In this document: positions 1-5,308 of the stretch, one piece after another | Position numbering within the stretch: position 1 is the stretch's first letter | How the letters are laid out: the number at the start of each line of letters is the position of its first letter | Source: Puniceicoccaceae bacterium | GTDB lineage: Bacteria; Verrucomicrobiota; Verrucomicrobiia; Opitutales; Coraliomargaritaceae | DNA length: 6,496 bases | Direction: 5' to 3' | NCBI GenBank assembly: GCA_003567255.1 | Contig: PWZW01000004.1 | Span: 1 to 6,496 of the forward strand | The notes under the pieces: model-generated | Database searches by the model: none | What the model was told of the DNA's origin: nothing | What the model saw: only the letters and a program-made list of their open reading frames with translations | Program-made: the position numbers and the translations under genes

Positions 1-1
1 G

Positions 2-133
2 AGCATTATCCCAGCCGGATTTGCGATCCTGACCGCAGTGGCGACTTGGTTCTATCCAATCGATCACAAAAAGGAAAAAGAGCTTGAGGCGGCCATGGCC
101 AAGATGGCGAAAGATGCCGCAGATGAGGGCTGA
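2..133 (+). CDS. C-terminal end of a GPH/MFS-type sugar:cation symporter (partial)
   Basis: Only the last 43 codons are present; the gene enters from the left edge in frame 2 and ends at TGA 131-133. The visible part starts with a hydrophobic stretch (IIPAGFAILTAVATWFYP), which looks like the last transmembrane helix. A charged tail rich in Lys, Glu and Ala follows (DHKKEKELEAAMAKMAKDAADEG). A final helix ending in FYPI or YPL and followed by a charged helix of the 'E-x-x-L/M' kind is typical of the glycoside-pentoside-hexuronide (MelB-like) symporter family. That family imports sugars with Na+ or H+ across the inner membrane. The sulfatase just downstream on the same strand fits uptake of desulfated sugars. 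The identification rests on a short tail and genomic context, so another 12-helix MFS carrier is possible. Confidence 0.55.
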   Translation, partial: SIIPAGFAILTAVATWFYPIDHKKEKELEAAMAKMAKDAADEG

Positions 134-176
134 AAAGGCGGCGGGCATCCGTCTGGAAAAAAGCCCAACGGTACTT

Positions 177-1793
177 ATGAAAGCAAAATTGTTAAAATGG
201 ATGGCCTTGACTGGCTTTGCGGGCATCGGCGTCTGTCAGGGGAGCGATCGACCCAATATTGTGTTCATCTTTAGTGATGATCATGCGGATCAGGCGATTA
301 GCGCTTATGGCCACCCAATATCGAAAAAAGCGCCAACTCCAAATATTGATCGGATTGCCGAAGGGGGGATGCGTTTTGAGCGCTGTATGGTGACGAGCTC
401 TATCTGCGGCCCCAGTCGCGCGGCGGTCCTCACTGGCAAATATCCTCATAAGAACGGATTTTATTTCAACGAGGCGAATGACTTCGATGGGTCTCAAGTG
501 ACCTTCCCCAAACTCTTGCAAGCTGGCGGATATCAAACCTCGATCATCGGGAAGTGGCACCTGGGGTCTGAACCTACCGGCTTTGATCACTGGGAGATTT
601 TGCCGGGCCAAGGCGTTTACTATCAACCGGATTTCTGGACCCCGGATGGCATTCATATCGAAAACGGATACGTGACAGATGTTATCACCGACAAGGCAAT
701 CCAGTGGCTGAGCGAACAGCGGGATACGAGCAAACCCTTCTTCTTGATGGTTCCGCACAAAGCTCCCCACCGGGAGTGGTCGCCTCCGGTCAAATATCTG
801 GAGCTCTTTGAAGGGGTGACCTTTCCCGAACCCGCGACGCTTTTGGATGATTACCGAGGGCGGACGACTGCCGCGCATGATCAGGATATGAGCCTGGCGA
901 TCACCTTTGAGAAGGACCGGGACCTGAAAGTGGATGTGCGTCGACCTGGTTCCGTGTTTTACGAACGGGTTTATTCAAAATTGTCTCCCGAGCAGCGCGT
1001 TGCTTGGGATCGTAACCTCGATCGAAGGGAAGCGGAATACAATGACCCGGACCTGAAGGGAGTTGCGCTGACGCGCTGGAAGTATCAGAGCTACCTGCGA
1101 GACTACCTGGCTTGCGTGAGGTCGATGGATGATAACATCGGGCGTTTGTTGGACCATTTGGCGGAGAGTGGCCTGGCCGAAAACACGATCGTGATCTACG
1201 CATCTGATCAAGGGTTTTACCTCGGTGAGCACGGTTGGTTTGACAAGCGCTTCATGTACGATGAGTCCTACCGAACGCCCTTGCTCATCAAGTGGCCTGA
1301 CGTGGTTGAGCCCGGCTCGGTTAATGCCGACCTCGTCTCTAATCTCGATTTCGCTCAGACAATTCTGGAGATGGCACAAGTTGCCGAAGATGATTCGATG
1401 CAGGGTGCGAGTATGGTTCCGATTTTGAAGGGCAAGACGCCTGAAGACTGGCGTAAGTATCATTACTACACCTACTATGAGTATCCCGGTTGGCACATGG
1501 TGCAAAGGCACGAAGGCGTCTATGATGGCCGCTACAAGTTGATCCATTTTTACGACCTTGATGAGTGGGAGCTCATCGATATGAAAACGGACCCTCACGA
1601 GCTGACCAATCAATTTCATTCCCCCGAGTACGCTGAAATCAAAGCGCGGATGAAGGATGCCTTGGTTAAGGTGAAGGAGCGCTATGATGTCCCTGAAGGC
1701 ATTCCCAGCCCAAGGGTAGGGATCGATCCGATGCGTTACTATTCGACGGAGCGGAAGCTTATCGAGGAGCAAAGAGCACAGTCGGCACGATGA
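177..1793 (+). CDS. Secreted Cys-type sulfatase (arylsulfatase/N-acetylglucosamine-6-sulfatase-like, alkaline phosphatase superfamily)
   Basis: This protein of 538 residues hydrolyses sulfate esters, probably on a sulfated glycan, outside the cytoplasm. The signal-like N-terminus MKAKLLKWMALTGFAGIGVC is followed directly by the family start RPNIVFIFSDD. Asp34 and Asp35 are metal ligands. Cys77 in CGPSR followed by AAVLTG is the formylglycine site, so activity needs a maturation enzyme (FGE or anSME) encoded elsewhere. GKWHLG supplies Lys126 and His128, PHKAPH gives His194, and SDQGFYLGEHGWFDKR holds Asp344, Gln345 and Lys357. The catalytic set therefore looks complete. The long segment after PHKAPH and the DQGFYLGEHGWFDKR block resemble proteins annotated as mucin-desulfating or GlcNAc-6-sulfatases, but the substrate cannot be read from sequence. 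I chose ATG 177 because it opens the signal sequence. Upstream in-frame starts (TTG 84, ATG 123) would add a charged, non-conserved extension, partly inside the previous gene. No strong ribosome site is visible. The stop overlaps the moxR start. Confidence 0.93.
   Translation: MKAKLLKWMALTGFAGIGVCQGSDRPNIVFIFSDDHADQAISAYGHPISKKAPTPNIDRIAEGGMRFERCMVTSSICGPSRAAVLTGKYPHKNGFYFNEANDFDGSQVTFPKLLQAGGYQTSIIGKWHLGSEPTGFDHWEILPGQGVYYQPDFWTPDGIHIENGYVTDVITDKAIQWLSEQRDTSKPFFLMVPHKAPHREWSPPVKYLELFEGVTFPEPATLLDDYRGRTTAAHDQDMSLAITFEKDRDLKVDVRRPGSVFYERVYSKLSPEQRVAWDRNLDRREAEYNDPDLKGVALTRWKYQSYLRDYLACVRSMDDNIGRLLDHLAESGLAENTIVIYASDQGFYLGEHGWFDKRFMYDESYRTPLLIKWPDVVEPGSVNADLVSNLDFAQTILEMAQVAEDDSMQGASMVPILKGKTPEDWRKYHYYTYYEYPGWHMVQRHEGVYDGRYKLIHFYDLDEWELIDMKTDPHELTNQFHSPEYAEIKARMKDALVKVKERYDVPEGIPSPRVGIDPMRYYSTERKLIEEQRAQSAR
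1790..1793 (+). other. ATGA stop/start overlap between the sulfatase and moxR
   Basis: TGA 1791-1793 ends the sulfatase, and ATG 1790-1792 starts moxR. This kind of overlap usually means a shared transcript and re-initiation by the same ribosomes. It is the direct evidence that the sulfatase and the Bat cluster are expressed together. No good Shine-Dalgarno sequence lies at the usual distance, which fits coupling. Confidence 0.8.
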
Positions 1794-2809
1794 GTGACCA
1801 ACAAAATAGTCGTTCCGATACGGAAAAATCCACGGAACCGGCACCTTTGCGCCACCCGACGGCACAGGCCCTCCAAGCTGTTCGCGACGAGGTGGCCAAA
1901 GTCGTTGTCGGCCAGGATGCCTTGGTGGAGCGCTTGTTGTTGGCGCTGCTTTGCAATGGACATGTCCTGCTCGAAGGTGTCCCCGGGGTGGCTAAGACCT
2001 TAACCGTAAATAGCCTCGCCAAGGCAATCGACGCCACGTTTAGCCGAATTCAATTCACTGCGGATTTGCTGCCGGGCGATTTGACAGGCACTTTGGTGTA
2101 TGATCCACGCGACCACAGCTTTTACCCTGAGAAGGGGCCGGTTTTTGCTAATCTGCTGCTGGCTGACGAAATAAACAGGGCACCCGCCAAGGTACAAAGC
2201 GCCCTGCTTGAAGCCATGCAGGAGAAGCAGGTGACCTTGGGCAAGGAGACCTTCCCGTTGCCCAAGCCATTTTTTGTTTTAGCTACGCAAAACCCGATTG
2301 AACAAGAGGGCACCTATGTCTTGCCGGAGGCGCAGGTGGATCGGTTTATGTTCAAACTCAAGGTCGGCTACCCTTCGATGGAAGCCGAGCACGAGGTTAT
2401 GCGACGTATGGCTTGGGCCGTACCGCAAATAGATATCGAAGCGGTTTTAAGCATTGAGGGCATCCTCGCTGCGCGGGTTGAAATGGAGAAGACGTACATC
2501 GACGAAAAGGTGGAAAAATATATTCTTCGTCTCGTCGATGCCACGCGCCATCCCGGGCGCTATGGCCTCGATATAGAGCGTTACCTGCGCTATGGGGCTT
2601 CGCCGAGAGCATCCATTTATTTGTCCTTGGCAGCCCGTGGAAATGCTTTTCTTCACGGACGGGACTTTGCGACGCCTCAGGACGTCAAGGACGTCGCTTA
2701 CGACACCCTGCGCCACCGAATGGCGATATCCTACCGCGCCGAAGCTGAAGCTATCTCCGCGGACGATCTGCTCACCAGGATATTCAAGGCGCTGCCTGTC
2801 GTTGACTAA
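1790..2809 (+). CDS. moxR: MoxR-family AAA+ ATPase
   Basis: This cytoplasmic AAA+ ATPase of 339 residues has the usual length and motif order of the MoxR family. These proteins act as chaperone-like remodelling enzymes, generally with vWA-domain partners encoded beside them. Visible motifs are: VVGQDALVERLL near residues 39-51; Walker A GVPGVAKT (63-70); Walker B LLLADEINR (122-130, with Asp126 and Glu127); sensor 1 ATQNP (165-169); the arginine-finger segment EAQVDRF with Arg185; and the sensor 2 motif GASPRAS (269-275, with Arg273). The C-terminal lid contains ATPQDVKDVAYDTLRHR. The first 22 or so residues are polar, rich in Ser, Thr and Glu, and probably disordered. The ATG lies in an ATGA overlap with the sulfatase stop, which points to translational coupling. 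All catalytic elements are intact. The family is certain, but the client protein is unknown. Confidence 0.96.
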   Translation: MSDQQNSRSDTEKSTEPAPLRHPTAQALQAVRDEVAKVVVGQDALVERLLLALLCNGHVLLEGVPGVAKTLTVNSLAKAIDATFSRIQFTADLLPGDLTGTLVYDPRDHSFYPEKGPVFANLLLADEINRAPAKVQSALLEAMQEKQVTLGKETFPLPKPFFVLATQNPIEQEGTYVLPEAQVDRFMFKLKVGYPSMEAEHEVMRRMAWAVPQIDIEAVLSIEGILAARVEMEKTYIDEKVEKYILRLVDATRHPGRYGLDIERYLRYGASPRASIYLSLAARGNAFLHGRDFATPQDVKDVAYDTLRHRMAISYRAEAEAISADDLLTRIFKALPVVD

Positions 2810-2855
2810 GACGTCCTACCTGTAGCGTCTATCGTTGCATAGCGCCCTGTTTCTT

Positions 2856-3716
2856 ATGTTGGATGAAATCGATAATCGGCTTAGGTTGCTCGAATTAAAA
2901 TGTCGGCGGCCCGTGGAGCAATTATTGGCGGGAGCCTATCGCTCGGTGTTTCGTGGGCGCGGCGTCGAATTTGAGGATGTGCGTCCCTATTACCCGGGAG
3001 ACGATGTCCGCACCATGGACTGGAAGGTCACTGCGCGTACGGGAGAGCCTCATGTCAAACGCGGGATCGAAGAGCGCGAGCAATGCATCTACCTGCTGGT
3101 TGACCTTTCTGCTTCAATGCTGCACGGCAAGCAGAGTGCGAAGCGGCAAACCCTGGCGGAGCTCGGCACCTTGCTCATTCTTGCGGCCCTGAAAAATCAG
3201 GACCGTGTCGCTTTGATTCTTTTTACCGATGAGCTTGAGCTGGTGGTGCCGCCGGGCAGAGGACGTAGTCATGCATTAAGGTTGATGGATGCACTTGTCC
3301 GCCACGAGCCACGGGGACGAGGTACGGATTTGCTTAAAGTGCTCGACACCTTTGAGCAAATGGAACGAAGCCATGCGGTCGTTTTTATCCTATCCGATTT
3401 TCTTTTTGACCTTGATGGCTCAAGACTGCGGACCCTTGCTTACAAGCATGACCTTAATGCTATCCGGATTCACGATACACAATCCGTGAGTTCCCTTCCG
3501 GCAGGGCTTTTGCGGATGCAGGATGCAGAAACGGGGCGCCAGCAAGTGGTTGATCTCAAAGGAAAAACCGAGGTCGAGGATGTCGCCCTGGAGGTGCGTT
3601 TTAAGGAAGAGATGTTCGAAGCTGGTGCAAATTTTCTTAGTATGGAGGCAGGGAGTCATTGCCTGGAAGCCCTGGTTGGCTTTCTTCAGAAACGTCAACG
3701 CGGAGCAAGCGGATGA
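2856..3716 (+). CDS. DUF58 family protein with a vWA-like fold
   Basis: This DUF58 protein has 286 residues from ATG 2856. These proteins nearly always follow moxR and are thought to be its cytoplasmic adaptor or partner; their biochemical role is poorly known. The signature segment RSVFRGRGVEFEDVRPYYPGDDVRTMDWKVTAR lies at about residues 30-61 and is followed by EERE. The vWA-like region begins LLVDLSASM, with DLSAS at 83-87 forming a complete DxSxS MIDAS start. Further metal-site candidates are Thr157 in RGTD and Asp181 in SDF. No signal peptide or membrane helix is seen. A TTG at 2835 is in frame and would add seven residues (MHSALFL). I prefer the ATG because family members start close to the LDEIDNRLRLLELK segment, although neither start has a clear Shine-Dalgarno sequence. 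It sits 46 nt after moxR, the widest gap within the Bat cluster. Confidence 0.92.
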   Translation: MLDEIDNRLRLLELKCRRPVEQLLAGAYRSVFRGRGVEFEDVRPYYPGDDVRTMDWKVTARTGEPHVKRGIEEREQCIYLLVDLSASMLHGKQSAKRQTLAELGTLLILAALKNQDRVALILFTDELELVVPPGRGRSHALRLMDALVRHEPRGRGTDLLKVLDTFEQMERSHAVVFILSDFLFDLDGSRLRTLAYKHDLNAIRIHDTQSVSSLPAGLLRMQDAETGRQQVVDLKGKTEVEDVALEVRFKEEMFEAGANFLSMEAGSHCLEALVGFLQKRQRGASG

Positions 3717-3718
3717 GG
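3715..3718 (+). promoter_or_regulatory. Shine-Dalgarno site for the small membrane protein
   Basis: GAGG overlaps the end of the DUF58 gene and lies 10 nt before ATG 3729. It supports that start over the in-frame TTG at 3723, which would leave a spacing of only 4 nt. Confidence 0.55.
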
Positions 3719-3728
3719 CAGGTTGGTC

Positions 3729-4265
3729 ATGGGTAAGTTTGCGCTCGTTTTGATGGTCTTCTGGCCGCTCTATTTGGTGGGCGATGTGGTTGGCTCACTC
3801 TCGACTGAGCAATGTCAGCCCGGGGATTTGGTGGAGCTGCGGGTTCAATCCAGTTTCGAAAATTACACCTCGCTCGTCTTCAGCCTCCCAGACCGTGAGG
3901 ATTGGGTGCTTTTGGCTCATGAAGTCGGCCCCGTCCGTTACTCGGAAGGGCTCTATAAACAAGAGGCCATCATTCTATTCCAGCCATTGCAGGCGGGTGG
4001 ATTTGATTTCAAGGATATTGAGGTCACGGGGCGGAGCGCCAAGGGGACAAGTGTTCTTGCATTGGCTCTCCCAATCCTTGACGTTCAACCTTACACGGCT
4101 GGGGAAGACAGTGATGAACCCATGAGGTTACCCGAGCCTGGGCACGAAAAAGCTTCGCCGGTAGCGTCTCACTTATCCTGGATGATTACCGCTTTTGCCT
4201 TTTTCATGGTTGGGCTGATAGCTCGGGGCTTATGGATTCACAGACGGAAGGAGTCGCGGCCATGA
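3729..4265 (+). CDS. Small exported, membrane-anchored protein of the Bat operon (unknown function)
   Basis: I do not recognise a named family for this 178-residue protein. The N-terminus MGKFALVLMVFWPLYLVGDVVG looks like a signal peptide or anchor. Residues 25-120 alternate hydrophobic and polar stretches with few helix-like runs, as in a beta-sandwich (LVELRVQ, SLVFSLP, AIILFQPLQAGGFDFKDIEV). Residues 121-147 form an acidic and Pro-rich linker. A single hydrophobic helix at about 149-170 (SWMITAFAFFMVGLIARGLWI) is followed by HRRKESRP, so the body should face the periplasm with a short positive tail in the cytoplasm. This layout is like a cut-down BatD domain, and many Bat operons carry a protein of this kind between the DUF58 and BatA genes. 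A role as a periplasmic adaptor for the vWA proteins is inference. Its stop overlaps the next start in an ATGA. Confidence 0.82.
   Translation: MGKFALVLMVFWPLYLVGDVVGSLSTEQCQPGDLVELRVQSSFENYTSLVFSLPDREDWVLLAHEVGPVRYSEGLYKQEAIILFQPLQAGGFDFKDIEVTGRSAKGTSVLALALPILDVQPYTAGEDSDEPMRLPEPGHEKASPVASHLSWMITAFAFFMVGLIARGLWIHRRKESRP
4246..4253 (+). promoter_or_regulatory. Shine-Dalgarno site GGAAGGAG that sets the batA start
   Basis: GGAAGGAG, with its core GGAG at 4250-4253, lies 8 nt before ATG 4262 and inside the end of the preceding gene. It decides for ATG 4262 over the in-frame ATG 4232, which would add ten polar residues (MDSQTEGVAA) before the first membrane helix. This is the strongest ribosome site in the window. 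Confidence 0.75.
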
Positions 4266-5308
4266 ATTTTGCGTATCCGTGGGCCCTTCTTTTGATGCTT
4301 ACCTTGTGGTGGCTTTTGCGTCGCCATCGTCGTCGAAGTTCGATCACTGTAGCGGCATTCGAGGAGTTGCCCGGTGGGCGTGCGGGGCGCGCCCGTTTTC
4401 TTTGGATTCCGCCCTTTCTGCTTCGTGCTGCGATGGTTTTGCTCATCCTGGCGATGGCTAGACCCCAAGCCGGTGAGACCTATGAGGTGGAAGTCCGGGA
4501 GGGTATCGCTATACAGCTGCTGGTCGATATATCGAGCAGTATGAGTATGCATATCGATGGTCCGGAAGGGGGTACGCTTTCCCGCATGGAGTTGACCAGA
4601 GAAACGATTGAACGCTTCATCGTTGGCGATGGGGAAACGCTCCTTGGGCGTCCCAATGATTTGATCGGCTTAATCACCTTTGCCCGCTACGCCGACACCC
4701 GAAGTCCATTGACCTTCGGGCACGATGCGCTCGTTCAAATTGTCCGCAGCCTTCGTATCCAGGAGCGCCCGAATGAAGACGGGACTGCGATTGGTGACGC
4801 GATCGCCCTGGCCGCGGCACGCCTTAAAAAATTCGAGGAAATGGAGCAGCGTGAGGTTGATTTCGATACCGGGGCAATTACGAGCAAGGTCATTATCTTG
4901 CTGACGGACGGCGAAAACAATTCCGGTGCCCACCTTCCGCTGGAGGCGGCCGGGCTTGCCAAAGCCTGGGGCTGTCGAATCTACGCTATCAGCGTGGGCG
5001 ATACGGTGGATGCTCTGGGGGTTGGGGACGGCAGAGGATCCGGTGGCCAAGAATCCGCTGGCCTCTCTCAGTCTGATCGTATCCTCGAAACCATCGCCCG
5101 CGAAACGGGGGGTATTTTTCGCCGGGTGCACGATCATGCATCCCTGGAAGCGGTTTATTCAGAGATCGACCGCCTCGAGAGAACCGAGATGGGGACACAC
5201 GGGCTAAGCCGTGTGGCAGACTTTTTTTGGCTGCCACTGCTTGTCGGCAGTTTTTGCTTGGCCCTCGCTTTAATCCTGGAGGCAACTTGCTTGCGTGTGA
5301 CCCCATGA
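4262..5308 (+). CDS. batA: BatA-like membrane-anchored vWA-domain protein
   Basis: This protein has 348 residues and the BatA layout. It has two N-terminal membrane helices (about 5-20, AYPWALLLMLTLWWLL, and about 47-66, LWIPPFLLRAAMVLLILAMA), the junction ARPQ, a vWA domain, and a final membrane helix (about 320-341). The MIDAS is complete: DISSS at 89-93, Thr175 in GTAIGDA, and Asp216 in LTDGENN, so metal-dependent ligand binding is plausible. The vWA domain ends with the typical TGGIFRRVHD, YSEIDRLERTE pattern. A glycine-rich segment at about 254-265 (LGVGDGRGSGGQ) replaces the usual loop after the AISVG strand. Helix arrangement places the vWA domain between the second and third helices, on the periplasmic side in current Bat models, though this has not been settled here. 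It starts in an ATGA overlap with the upstream gene and ends in another with batB. Bat proteins are linked to stress tolerance, but the mechanism is not settled. Confidence 0.9.
   Translation: MNFAYPWALLLMLTLWWLLRRHRRRSSITVAAFEELPGGRAGRARFLWIPPFLLRAAMVLLILAMARPQAGETYEVEVREGIAIQLLVDISSSMSMHIDGPEGGTLSRMELTRETIERFIVGDGETLLGRPNDLIGLITFARYADTRSPLTFGHDALVQIVRSLRIQERPNEDGTAIGDAIALAAARLKKFEEMEQREVDFDTGAITSKVIILLTDGENNSGAHLPLEAAGLAKAWGCRIYAISVGDTVDALGVGDGRGSGGQESAGLSQSDRILETIARETGGIFRRVHDHASLEAVYSEIDRLERTEMGTHGLSRVADFFWLPLLVGSFCLALALILEATCLRVTP
5305..5308 (+). other. ATGA stop/start overlap between batA and batB
   Basis: TGA 5306-5308 ends batA, and ATG 5305-5307 starts batB. With no ribosome site at a normal distance, batB translation probably depends on batA translation. 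That would keep the two vWA partners in a fixed ratio. Confidence 0.75.

Noticed and set aside
84..176. N-terminal extension of the sulfatase from TTG 84 or ATG 123
   Set aside because: It would overlap the transporter end (TTG) or add a charged stretch with no family match in front of a clear signal sequence. ATG 177 opens the signal sequence directly.
192..878. Minus-strand open frame (228 codons) opposite the sulfatase N-terminal half
   Set aside because: There are no recognisable domain features, and it is fully covered by conserved sulfatase motifs on the plus strand.
975..1865. Long minus-strand open frame (296 codons) opposite the sulfatase
   Set aside because: It lies antisense to a confidently identified gene, its product has no recognisable motif, and it runs across the sulfatase-moxR junction. 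It is an effect of codon use on the other strand.
2809..2830. Possible terminator hairpin AGACG...CGTCT after moxR
   Set aside because: The stem is only 5 bp with a 12-nt loop and no T-run after it, so it does not look like an intrinsic terminator. The cluster probably continues through it.
4232..4261. Ten-codon upstream extension of batA from ATG 4232
   Set aside because: A strong GGAAGGAG lies 8 nt before ATG 4262, and BatA proteins start just before the first membrane helix.
4670..5137. Minus-strand open frame opposite batA
   Set aside because: It is antisense to the vWA domain, whose MIDAS motifs are intact; the translated product shows no family features.
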